Assembly: GCA_041305085.1 (NCBI GenBank)
Contig: JBFYMA010000038.1
Span: forward strand, 1-54,723
From: SURF-58 sp041305085
Lineage (GTDB): Archaea > Nanobdellota > Nanobdellia > Woesearchaeales > UBA9642
DNA length: 54,723 nucleotides
Reading direction: 5' to 3'
Below, piece after piece: positions 9,016-17,329 of the stretch. The notes under the pieces were generated by a model. The model did no database searches, was not told the origin of the DNA, and saw nothing but the letters and a program-made list of their open reading frames with translations. How positions within the stretch are numbered: the stretch's first letter is position 1; each line of letters starts with the position of its first letter. Made by a program: the position numbers and the translations under genes.

Positions 9016-9711
9016 TCAGAATCCAAAAATCTTTTTTTTAGCCAGATTAAACCCTACCTTTATCCTTTGCCAGGGAGTCTGGCCGTGGGCAACAGAGTAC
9101 TTAGTATAAACAATTGTGACAGGAATCTCTTTATAGGAAAGCCTGTGCTTATGGATCTGCTCAATTATTTCAGAGGCGTGCTCCATTCTTTTCTCCCTGA
9201 TCTTTATCTTTATCGCTGCCTTTCTTGACAAAGCTCTGAATCCATTATGCACATCAGTAAGCCATACTCCGTAAAGAATGTAATGAAGCAGTATCCCACA
9301 GTACAGAAGAAGGCGTATTCTTTTTCTCATTTTTGTATTCTTACCCAAAAACCTTGACCCGAGTGCAACATCAATCTCTCCCCTGGCTACTGGCTCAACA
9401 AGCTTTTTTATCTCTGAAGTCCTATGCTGGCCGTCTGCATCAAAAGTCACAACAATATCTGCCCCTTTCTTTAGAGAAAAATTTATTCCAGTTCTTAATG
9501 CAGCCCCCTGTCCAAGGTTTTTTTTGTGTCTTAGCACAAATACTTCCTCAGCTGATGCTTTTTCAAATGTCCTGTCTTTGCTGCCATCATCCACAACAAC
9601 AATATTCTGATAACCCTTTTTTTTCAGATCCTTAAGAACCAAAGCTATTTTTTTCTCTTCATTAAAAGCTGCAATTACTATAAAAATTTTCATCGAATCG
9701 GGATTGGTCAT
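9016..9711 (-). CDS. GT2 glycosyltransferase, dolichol-phosphate sugar synthase type (DPM1-like), 231 aa
   Basis: A GT-A fold enzyme that would transfer a sugar from a nucleotide sugar to dolichol (polyprenyl) phosphate on the cytoplasmic side. It shows IVIAAFNEEKKI at the N-terminus, DDGSKDRT (residues 41-48), the DAD metal-binding motif at 91-93 (VTFDADGQH), and the later GSRFLG and DVHNGFRAL segments typical of the DPM1 group. It has no membrane helix of its own beyond a weak hydrophobic patch near 140. The ATG at 9711 and a second at 9693 (MKIFIVIAAF) are both possible; a TATA box lies at about 9744-9754. It lies next to aglB and could make the lipid-linked sugar donor for the N-glycan. 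Confidence 0.87.
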   Translation of the reverse strand: MTNPDSMKIFIVIAAFNEEKKIALVLKDLKKKGYQNIVVVDDGSKDRTFEKASAEEVFVLRHKKNLGQGAALRTGINFSLKKGADIVVTFDADGQHRTSEIKKLVEPVARGEIDVALGSRFLGKNTKMRKRIRLLLYCGILLHYILYGVWLTDVHNGFRALSRKAAIKIKIREKRMEHASEIIEQIHKHRLSYKEIPVTIVYTKYSVAHGQTPWQRIKVGFNLAKKKIFGF

Positions 9712-9776
9712 TTTCCTTGCTTGAATTTTATGCTTGAACAGTTTTATAACCTACAATATATTAACATATGCAGAGA

Positions 9777-12719
9777 CTAAGGGTTCCAGTTTACTTTCCA
9801 CACAATAATCCTGTTTCCAAAAACAGTTGTAAGGTCTGAAAATTTTTCAAAGTGCTTTGTGTGGGCTCCGTCAAGGAAATAGAGCTTTGTAAAAGTGGAC
9901 TCCAAAAGCAGAGGGTCAGACACCACAGATGCGTATGTTCCGTCTTCATAGTCTGTAACTATTACGCCAAATGATATCCCAGGATTGGCAAAATCAGCAG
10001 ATTTCAATTCTGTTTTGTCGCTTTCGCCAAAAACAGCCTTTTCCATTGTGACAAAGTTATCTCCAATCAATGCTCCTGAAGCAGTGTCAAATCCTGAAAC
10101 ATGGGCAATGGAGTAGTTCATTTTGTCAGGGAAAACAATAACATAGTCAAGCACAACCCTTTGGTTGCCGCTGTTTCCCAGCCCTGTGTTGAAAAAGCAT
10201 CTTATTCCATCAGAAACATTTGTCTGGTTCATTGGCACAGGTTCACAATTGTTGGAGCTTGAGAAATACCCAGGCCAGGGCGAAATCCACGCATTCACTT
10301 CATTCTCATTGCTAAGACCCTGAAGCTCAAAGTAAAAATCATTAAACTCTTGTTCAGAGAATCTATCTCCATACCTGTCAAAAAACAGCTTTTTGGCCTC
10401 TGGCAAATTAGCCTGCCTTATGTTATTGGCCATCCATGCTTTTGAAAAATTCCATGTTCCAAAATGGCCCCAGACACTTGCTTTCCCAACCATATCCCCG
10501 CTTGTTATAAAATAATCTTCAGGAGGTTCGCAATGGGTATTTTGCAAAATTCGCTCTGTTTCCTGGCTTGAAAAGCCTTCCTGTTCAAGAATTTTTTCTG
10601 CTCCCTGCTTATCCTCTAAAATAATCCTTCTCAGCAAAGCAACAGAAAACTCAGTATCTTCATACTTTTTGTTTACTTCGTCAAAAGCCCTGTTGGAGCC
10701 GCAGTCAAGCATCCTCATTATGCCAATGGTCTCATCCTCATTGCTGCTCTGGATCATTGTGCCAAGCCACTGCGCCTGGGGAGAGTTCTGGGTTACACCA
10801 TCCAATGTCACTCTTCTGTCTGCCCAGTACTTAAACCAGTGGCCAAAATCCCACCAGGAATTTATGATTGCATCAGGTTCTGATTCTGCTTTTATTTTCT
10901 GCAGGCTCTCAACCCATGCATCGCTTATGGATGGGACAAATGACTTGGACGCAGCATACCCAAGTGTCACATAACCTGTACTCGCTGCAGGATTGTAAAA
11001 CAATGCTAAAAATACAATTAAAAAAATGACAACAAACACTATGTTTTTGACAAGGCTTTTTTGTATGCTCGTAAACTTAATAACAAACTCCGAGATTTTT
11101 GTGTATAGCAAAGCAATTATTGCCCCTGCAGAAATTGAAAGTATAGGTATGAGCAACAGGATAAACCTTATTCCTTTTAAGGATGCAAATATTGTTCCGA
11201 TAAGCCAGATTATTATTAGCAGAGAAAGCTGCACATCCCTGTCTGAAAGGTTCTTGCCATAAATCAGTATTGCAACCACTAAAGGAAGAATAAGAAGAAA
11301 AAAGAAAACATAAGTATTTATGCTTGCCAAAACAGAGCTATTGAGAAGTATAATATACAAAATTACTGTTGAGAAAAGAACAGCAGAATCCTTTATATTG
11401 AACTTAAACCTCTTGATAAGCCAGAAAAGTCCGCCAAGCAGTGCAAGAAAAAAAAGAAGCTTTCCCCCTGACTGCGAAACAATAGCAGATAGGTTGGCTT
11501 CGTTGAGCTCTGCAACTGTGGTAAATATGTTGGGCCAAAGCGTTGAGTGAGTGGCTGATTTCAGTGTTTGAATGCCGAACGGCCCGGTAAAAAAATTAAA
11601 AAAGCTGGAAAACCCGGAAACTAGGGAGACAAAGATTCCTGAGAGAACAAAAAAAGTCGCCAAAAGAATTGCTGTTGTCTTAAGCTTTACATGTTTGAAA
11701 AAAGCAGATAATTTCTTCTTAGCAAGAATGTTTTCCAGGAGCAGGTATGCCATGTAAGCGATTCCCGCAAGAAGGAGGAAATCAAAAATATACCACCACA
11801 CAACCCATGCAAAGCTGAAAAAAGCAATTGAGAGTGCTGAAAGCGCCGTAAAAATAACCTTGGATTTCCAGGATTTTGCAGTAAATGCCTCAAAAAAAAG
11901 CCAGACAATCAGAACAGGGGAAAAAACATTCCAAATGTCTGTGTCTGAGCCAGAAGTCCTGGAAATTAATATCTGTGAAACAGTGACAAGGATTGCTGCA
12001 AAAAGCCCTCCCAGGTTTCCAGATATTTTTCTTCCAAAAAAGAATGCAAATACTGACATTAAAATTGCAAGAATTACTGGCACAAAATATGAAGCCCTAA
12101 GCAAAAGCACCTCTTGGTTTTTTTCTTGAGAAAAAATGGCAAAAACTTTGTAAAGAAATGCGATGGCGTAGGGGTGTAAAGAAACAACATTCAAAGGAGC
12201 TCCTAAAGGAGCAACAAGGTATGTATCATAACAAACACCATCTACCATTGCATCGCATGCAGTTCCTTTATTAATAATATTTCTTGCCTGCCTTAGATAA
12301 TAGTAAGAGTCAAGATCTCCCAGATATGTCTGGGTCTCTCCATCTGCATTGTATTGCAGTCTGGTTTTGAAGCTTTGGGCGGACTGTGCTATTTCCTGCT
12401 CTATTCTTGCAGAATTAGTGTTCAGGAAATCAGAAAAAGTCTTGTCTATAAGTACATTCTTGTTTTGCTGCGGAAGATTCGGATATTGGGAGTTTATCTG
12501 AGACTCTATATTGCTCCTGTAAAAGCTGTATACAGAATTTCTTGCCCAGTCATCTGTCACATTCAGCGTAATTGGCTGGAGTCGTATGAACAAGCCAAAA
12601 AGAACTATAATTATTAGCAGTGCAACAATTATAAAATATTTTCTAAAAACAGGTTTGCTGAACAGATCAACTATATTCATCAAGCCGAAACTCTTTTTTT
12701 TCAAAGGCTTCTTATTCAT
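9777..12719 (-). CDS. aglB: oligosaccharyltransferase AglB (STT3 family), 980 aa
   Basis: A membrane enzyme that transfers a lipid-linked glycan to Asn in NxS/T sequons of exported proteins. In the chosen 980-aa numbering, the first loop has DLDSYYYLR (135-143), the second DxD-type site is SGSDTD (256-261), the TIXE-like site is TTVAE (about 400-404), and the signature WWDFG is at 622-626. About twelve hydrophobic helices precede a soluble C-terminal domain. I chose the ATG at 12719, because GGGGGAG stands 9 nt before it and a TATA box (TATATAAAC) stands just upstream. A longer form from 12785 would add 22 basic residues. It sits in the glycan island with sugar-donor genes and next to surface-protein substrates. 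Confidence 0.95.
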   Translation of the reverse strand: MNKKPLKKKSFGLMNIVDLFSKPVFRKYFIIVALLIIIVLFGLFIRLQPITLNVTDDWARNSVYSFYRSNIESQINSQYPNLPQQNKNVLIDKTFSDFLNTNSARIEQEIAQSAQSFKTRLQYNADGETQTYLGDLDSYYYLRQARNIINKGTACDAMVDGVCYDTYLVAPLGAPLNVVSLHPYAIAFLYKVFAIFSQEKNQEVLLLRASYFVPVILAILMSVFAFFFGRKISGNLGGLFAAILVTVSQILISRTSGSDTDIWNVFSPVLIVWLFFEAFTAKSWKSKVIFTALSALSIAFFSFAWVVWWYIFDFLLLAGIAYMAYLLLENILAKKKLSAFFKHVKLKTTAILLATFFVLSGIFVSLVSGFSSFFNFFTGPFGIQTLKSATHSTLWPNIFTTVAELNEANLSAIVSQSGGKLLFFLALLGGLFWLIKRFKFNIKDSAVLFSTVILYIILLNSSVLASINTYVFFFLLILPLVVAILIYGKNLSDRDVQLSLLIIIWLIGTIFASLKGIRFILLLIPILSISAGAIIALLYTKISEFVIKFTSIQKSLVKNIVFVVIFLIVFLALFYNPAASTGYVTLGYAASKSFVPSISDAWVESLQKIKAESEPDAIINSWWDFGHWFKYWADRRVTLDGVTQNSPQAQWLGTMIQSSNEDETIGIMRMLDCGSNRAFDEVNKKYEDTEFSVALLRRIILEDKQGAEKILEQEGFSSQETERILQNTHCEPPEDYFITSGDMVGKASVWGHFGTWNFSKAWMANNIRQANLPEAKKLFFDRYGDRFSEQEFNDFYFELQGLSNENEVNAWISPWPGYFSSSNNCEPVPMNQTNVSDGIRCFFNTGLGNSGNQRVVLDYVIVFPDKMNYSIAHVSGFDTASGALIGDNFVTMEKAVFGESDKTELKSADFANPGISFGVIVTDYEDGTYASVVSDPLLLESTFTKLYFLDGAHTKHFEKFSDLTTVFGNRIIVWKVNWNP

Positions 12720-12880
12720 TCTTAAAAACTCCCCCAATCTAGGCTTTGCACAGTGTTTATATAGTTTTTGAATTTTATTTACCATACCCTGAATGGATAG
12801 AAAAATGCAGATCAGAATTATATGAGAATATTTATAAAGTTTATTTTAGTCTTTTCTGATGTCGGTTAGGAGGAAAGCAG

Positions 12881-13831
12881 TTGAGATTAAAAATTATAAC
12901 TTCAAGGTCTGGAGGGCCGCTTATCTGGGGAAGAGATTTAAAAAAAGCATTGGCAAAAAAAGGAGTAAAAGCCATGCATAAGCATTCACTATCTGGTATA
13001 ATCAAAGGAAATTTTCCCTGCAACGAGGATATTATTCACACAACAGTTCCCTTTATTTTTAACCTGACAAAAAAGCCCTACATTCTTACTATTCATGGAG
13101 ATTTCTTAAAAGAAAAAAAGCACATAAGTATTTACAAAAAGTCCATTGCAGGAGCAAGCGCGGTCACTGTCCCTTCAGAATTTCTGAAAAAAAAGCTTGC
13201 ACTGAAAAATGCAGTAGTAATTCCTAATTTCATCAATATAAATGAGTATAAAAGAGCAGTCCATAGAGGAAAAAAAAAAATCAAAATTGCAAAAATAACA
13301 AATTTTCACTATCAAAAAAAAGCTGAAGGAGTAATAAGGCTGTTAAGAATAATAAAACAGGCAGCAACGCATGCTGAAAAAAAAGGAGTATCAATTTCTC
13401 TGGACATAATTGGAGATGGAAAGTTCATTGAAAATGCAATGGAAATTGCATCAAAAGAATGCCTAAATCAGAAAAACCTGAAAGTAAAATTCTTGAAAAA
13501 TGTTTCTGGAGCATCAAAAATTCTCTGGAATTATGACATATTTGCCTATTATTCACTCCTAGATAATTTTCCTTTGGCAATTCTTGAAGCAATGGGCTCA
13601 GGCCTTCCTGTAATAACAAACAATGTTGGCGCAGTAAATGAGATAATAAAAAATAAAGAATTTGTTGAAAAAAATGACAACCAGTACTGTAAAGACCTTA
13701 AAAAGTTGATTCTTAATGTTAAAGAAAGAAAAAAATGGGCAGAAAACTCACTAAAAACAGTGAAAAGGTTTGACTCAGACAAGATTGTTCCTAGGTTCAT
13801 AAAGCTGTATAAAAAAGTGTTAAAAAAATAG
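12881..13831 (+). CDS. GT4-like glycosyltransferase (GT-B fold), 316 aa
   Basis: The start codon is TTG, fixed by a full AGGAGG at 12868-12873, seven bases upstream. The protein has a short N-terminal Rossmann domain (MRLKIITSRSGGPLIWG, with a GG loop), then VTVPSEFLKKKL and VVIPNFININEY, which mark the domain junction of GT4 enzymes. The C-terminal half has DIIGDGKF, FAYYSLLDNFPLAILEAMGSGLPVITNNVGA, the family's EAMA-type nucleotide-sugar binding region with Glu. It is shorter than usual GT4 enzymes of about 350-400 residues, mainly in the acceptor domain. It is divergent from aglB and leads a plus-strand run of three glycosyltransferases. The substrate is unknown. Confidence 0.82.
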   Translation: MRLKIITSRSGGPLIWGRDLKKALAKKGVKAMHKHSLSGIIKGNFPCNEDIIHTTVPFIFNLTKKPYILTIHGDFLKEKKHISIYKKSIAGASAVTVPSEFLKKKLALKNAVVIPNFININEYKRAVHRGKKKIKIAKITNFHYQKKAEGVIRLLRIIKQAATHAEKKGVSISLDIIGDGKFIENAMEIASKECLNQKNLKVKFLKNVSGASKILWNYDIFAYYSLLDNFPLAILEAMGSGLPVITNNVGAVNEIIKNKEFVEKNDNQYCKDLKKLILNVKERKKWAENSLKTVKRFDSDKIVPRFIKLYKKVLKK

Positions 13832-13856
13832 TAAAAAAAACATAACAAAATAAAAA

Positions 13857-14783
13857 ATGAAGCAGAATAAAATAAGTGTTATTATCCCTACTTTTAACAG
13901 AAGGAAAGTTGTCTGGACTGCAGTAGACAGCGTACTGGGACAAAAAAATCATGGTTGGGACTTTGAAATAATTGTGTCTGATGATGGCAGCAGTGACCAG
14001 ACTTTCAAAACTTTTGAATCAAATCAAAATCCTAAAATAAAATATTTTTTCAGTAAAAAAAACAAAGGGGTTAATGCAGCCAGAAACAAAGGAATAAAAG
14101 AGGCTTCTGGAGAGTATGTTCTTTTCCTCGACTCTGATGATTCATTAAAAGAAGATGCTTTCAGCATACTTGAAGAGTATAGAAAAAAAAATAAACTGGA
14201 TGAAATAAATTTTTTTGGAACACAGGAGATTGAATCAGGAAAAAAAATGTTTTTTCTGGAAAAAGAAAAAAAAATCAGCTACAAAGAATGGCTTGAAGGA
14301 AAAAAGATAAGTGGAGAGTTCATAAGCTTTTTCAGGGCAGATGTTCTGAAAAAAAATCTTTTTGACGAAAAGAGGTTTTGCTTTGAGCAGTTCCACTGGA
14401 ATAAGCTCATAAAAATGCATGGATTGTTTGCCTCAAAAAAAATCATTCGTCTTTACAGTTTTGGAGAAGAAAACAGGGTTTCAAAGAAACTTATTGAGCC
14501 AAAAAATGCACTCAAAAGATTTCAAGATTATAAAGACTATATAGAAGAATTTAAAGGAGACTATCTGAAGTTTAATCTTCACAAAAAATTTGCAGAGATT
14601 TTATTTAAAACAGGGTTTTATGGGCTGCTTGCATGGAAACCTAAAGAAGGCAGAGATTTTCTGAAAAAATCATTAAACTATCATTTTTCAGCCGTTGTTC
14701 TTTGCAGTCTTCTTTTCAGCTTTTCTGGAAAGAAATTGTTCCTTGCTGCATATAGAACAGTGCAAAAAATGAAAAAAAACTAA
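13857..14783 (+). CDS. GT2 family glycosyltransferase (GT-A fold), 308 aa
   Basis: The enzyme would add a sugar to a growing lipid-linked glycan. It opens ISVIIPTFNRRKVV and has SDDGSSDQT (about residues 42-50), GVNAARNKGI and the metal-binding LDSDDS (about 92-97), the hallmarks of GT2 enzymes. The C-terminal third is basic and ends in a weak hydrophobic region (AVVLCSLLFSF) that may touch the membrane. It lies 25 nt after the preceding glycosyltransferase and one base before the next, so the three are probably one transcript. The base composition (A-rich, many AAA and AAT codons) is more extreme than in the housekeeping genes downstream, as is common in glycan islands. Confidence 0.85.
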   Translation: MKQNKISVIIPTFNRRKVVWTAVDSVLGQKNHGWDFEIIVSDDGSSDQTFKTFESNQNPKIKYFFSKKNKGVNAARNKGIKEASGEYVLFLDSDDSLKEDAFSILEEYRKKNKLDEINFFGTQEIESGKKMFFLEKEKKISYKEWLEGKKISGEFISFFRADVLKKNLFDEKRFCFEQFHWNKLIKMHGLFASKKIIRLYSFGEENRVSKKLIEPKNALKRFQDYKDYIEEFKGDYLKFNLHKKFAEILFKTGFYGLLAWKPKEGRDFLKKSLNYHFSAVVLCSLLFSFSGKKLFLAAYRTVQKMKKN

Positions 14784-14784
14784 A

Positions 14785-15939
14785 ATGCCAATAAAAAAGC
14801 TTAAAAAACAAAGAAAAAAACTGAGAATTCTTTTTTCAGGAAGAGAGCACAGAGTAAGAAGAAGAGAAACCATGCTTAACCCTCCTGATGGAGTAGAGTT
14901 TATATCTCAGCAAACTCTTTCTTCAATGAAAAAAGATTATGAGCTTATTACTTATATGAAAAACATGGGTGTTTTCAAAAAGTTAAAGAATTTTCTTGTT
15001 TACAACCATTTTATCCCAAAAATGTTTTTGAAAGGAGTGGATATAATTTATTCTCCTGGGAAGCTTATTTTTAACCGCTTTCCATGGGTTATTGAAATAG
15101 ATAATTTGGCGGTAATGAGCTACTACAACCTTTCTTTTTTAAAAATAATGCATCCAATCATAAAAATTCAGCTAAAGTCAAAGTACTGCAAAAAAATAAT
15201 ATGCATTTCTGAAGCTGCAAAAAAAGGACTGATAAATTATTTTGGCGATAAAGAAATAGCAGAAAAGTGCTGCGTTGTTTATCCCTTCATAAAAAAGCAA
15301 AAACAGTCAAAAAGCGCAGAATATTTGCGCTTTTTGTTTGTTTCCACCTCATTTTACATAAAAGGAGGGAAAGAGGTTGTCAATGCTTTTAAGAAAATAA
15401 AAAGTCCAAGAATTAGACTAACAATAATAACAAAAATTGGTGAACTTCTTAAAAGAGATGTGGAAAAAATAAAGAGCGACAAAAGGATAAAGCTCTTAGA
15501 GGCAAATATCCCAAAAGCGATTTTGTTCAAAAAATATTATGAAAACTCAGATATTTTTATTATGCCTACATATAAGGACAGTTTTGGAATGGTTTTTTTG
15601 GAGGCGCTATCCTTCGGTATGGGAATAATTGCAACAAAACACTACAATCTTCCAGAAATTATTGAAGATGGAAAAAATGGGTTTCTTATTGACTCGCCAA
15701 TACACCTATTTAAAAAAGACTTCACTCCTAACAAGAAATTCTGGAAAATGAACTTGGAAGAATACACAAAAACCACTAAGTTTAATTCAGTTGAAAAGCA
15801 GCTGGAAGAAAAAATTAAATTGCTGATTCACAACTTAGATCTGGTTGAGAAAATGAAAAAGCACTCACAAATAATTCTGGACTCCAGGTTTAATGAGAAA
15901 AAAAGAAAAAAAGATCTAAAAAATGCATTATTTTACTGA
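14785..15939 (+). CDS. GT4-like glycosyltransferase (GT-B fold), 384 aa
   Basis: A GT-B enzyme of about normal length. The N-terminal domain is divergent and basic. IICISEAAKKGLINYFG marks the inter-domain region, and LRFLFVSTSFYIKGGKEV starts the donor domain. The segment DIFIMPTYKDSFGMVFLEALSFGMGI carries the EX7E-like donor-binding Glu residues. It begins one base after the stop of the GT2 gene at 14783. Its stop ends exactly where the stop of the convergent methyltransferase begins (15939/15940), so the two genes share no intergenic sequence. The sugar and the linkage cannot be told from the sequence. Confidence 0.83.
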   Translation: MPIKKLKKQRKKLRILFSGREHRVRRRETMLNPPDGVEFISQQTLSSMKKDYELITYMKNMGVFKKLKNFLVYNHFIPKMFLKGVDIIYSPGKLIFNRFPWVIEIDNLAVMSYYNLSFLKIMHPIIKIQLKSKYCKKIICISEAAKKGLINYFGDKEIAEKCCVVYPFIKKQKQSKSAEYLRFLFVSTSFYIKGGKEVVNAFKKIKSPRIRLTIITKIGELLKRDVEKIKSDKRIKLLEANIPKAILFKKYYENSDIFIMPTYKDSFGMVFLEALSFGMGIIATKHYNLPEIIEDGKNGFLIDSPIHLFKKDFTPNKKFWKMNLEEYTKTTKFNSVEKQLEEKIKLLIHNLDLVEKMKKHSQIILDSRFNEKKRKKDLKNALFY

Positions 15940-16476
15940 TTATTTTATGAGTACTGCTATAAGAGTTCTGCAGGGAAAAACCCTCAAAAATGTATTTTCA
16001 TAGGCATAGGGCCATTTGTTTGCAATAAGCTCAATCAGGTAGTTGTAAAAAAACAAAAGAAAAGGTTTTTTCTGAAAATCAAATCTTATTTTTATTTTCT
16101 TAAAGTCAAAATCAAAGTAATAAGAGCGTTTCTGTCCTTTTTCGTAGCGCTTGAATGCGTAGTAGGAAAAAAAGTGCTTTCTAACGTCTCCCCAATATGC
16201 CATACCACAGGTAAAATGCGGAACTTTTACAATTATTTTCCCATTTTTTTTCAAGATTCTGTGAAGCTCCTTTAAAACAAGAGTGGGGCTTTCCAGATGT
16301 CCAATGACGTGGTCCATCAAAACCTCATCAATACTATTGTCAGCAAAAGGATAAGGAAATCTGTTAAGATCCACCACCTTATCTACTCCTTTAAGTTTTA
16401 TATGATCTACGTTAAGGTATCCTTTTTTTATGTCAGTCCCACAGCCAAGATTAAGTTTTACTAATTTTTGTTTCAT
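15940..16476 (-). CDS. SAM-dependent class I methyltransferase, 178 aa
   Basis: The Rossmann motif I is LNLGCGTDIKKGYLNVD. The acidic residue ending strand 2 is in DLNRFPY, motif IV-like DEVLMDHVIGHL follows, then VLKELHRILKKNGKIIVKVP. The ATG at 16476 is chosen because a longer form would add 59 residues without homology, running across the divergent promoter. The family often modifies sugars or lipids in surface-glycan clusters; here the target is probably a glycan residue or a precursor. Only this gene in the 12881-19255 stretch is on the minus strand. It converges with zero gap on the glycosyltransferase upstream. Confidence 0.8.
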   Translation of the reverse strand: MKQKLVKLNLGCGTDIKKGYLNVDHIKLKGVDKVVDLNRFPYPFADNSIDEVLMDHVIGHLESPTLVLKELHRILKKNGKIIVKVPHFTCGMAYWGDVRKHFFSYYAFKRYEKGQKRSYYFDFDFKKIKIRFDFQKKPFLLFFYNYLIELIANKWPYAYENTFLRVFPCRTLIAVLIK

Positions 16477-16598
16477 ATTTTGTCTTTCAACTACAAAAAA
16501 TAGATAATTTATAAAGATTTCTTTTGTTGAATAATAGTTCAAAACATTTTTATATGCAAGCAGGTTTAGGTCTAATTCATTACAAAACAGGAAAGAAA

Positions 16599-17327
16599 AT
16601 GAAGCTTCAGGATTTAGAGAAAAAAACCAGGAAAAAAGGGGTAGAGAAATCACACCCCTATGCTATTTTATTCAGGAAAGCTGCCTTGGTATTTACAAGA
16701 CTGATTATTAACACCAGAATCACCCCTAATACAATATCCTGGCTTAATATTTTGCTGGTTTTTATAGCAGGTTTTTTCTTTTTTTTAAATAAACCATTAT
16801 TTCTAATAATAGGAATACTAATACTATACCTTATAAACATACTTGATAAAGTTGACGGCCAGCTGGCAAGGTATAAAAAAATGTTTACAGACAAAGGCAT
16901 CTTTTTGGACGAACAGCTGCACAATATCCTACGACCCGTTATATTTATCTTTTTAGGAGTAGGTTTCTTTATTTTTCAGAATAGCATCTATCCTCTAATT
17001 GCAGGTTTTTTTATAGCAATTTTTTCAAGCTTAACGACAAACTCTTATCTTCAAAGGCTCCTGGTGCTAAAATCAAGCATAAAAAACAAATATCCTAGAG
17101 TGCAAATAGGCAAAAGAGTTCAAGGCAAAAGTTTTTCATTGTTCTGGATAATAAAAAAACTTTTTCAATATATCAACTTGTTTAACAAAGAGATACTGCT
17201 AATATTTGTTCTTGTTGGAAAAGTACCTTTAATTTTGTATTTTTATGCTTTATTTTATGGAGTGAATTGGCTTATCTATTTTTTTATTTTCAGCATGTTC
17301 AGAGAAAAAAAGCTTAAAGAAAAATAA
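16599..17327 (+). CDS. CDP-alcohol phosphatidyltransferase family protein, 242 aa
   Basis: A membrane enzyme that would move a phospho-alcohol from a CDP carrier to a second alcohol. The signature appears as D83-x2-D86-G-x2-A-R-x8-G100-x3-D104-x3-H108, so the last of the four usual aspartates is His. About six hydrophobic helices are visible. The ATG at 16599 is chosen: a TATA-like TTTTATATG near 16549-16557 would start transcription at about 16580, past the earlier in-frame ATGs, and GGAAA precedes this one. It is followed two bases later by asnB. It may make a phospholipid or attach a phospho-group to the glycan. With the His substitution, activity is uncertain. Confidence 0.8.
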   Translation: MKLQDLEKKTRKKGVEKSHPYAILFRKAALVFTRLIINTRITPNTISWLNILLVFIAGFFFFLNKPLFLIIGILILYLINILDKVDGQLARYKKMFTDKGIFLDEQLHNILRPVIFIFLGVGFFIFQNSIYPLIAGFFIAIFSSLTTNSYLQRLLVLKSSIKNKYPRVQIGKRVQGKSFSLFWIIKKLFQYINLFNKEILLIFVLVGKVPLILYFYALFYGVNWLIYFFIFSMFREKKLKEK

Positions 17328-17329
17328 AA

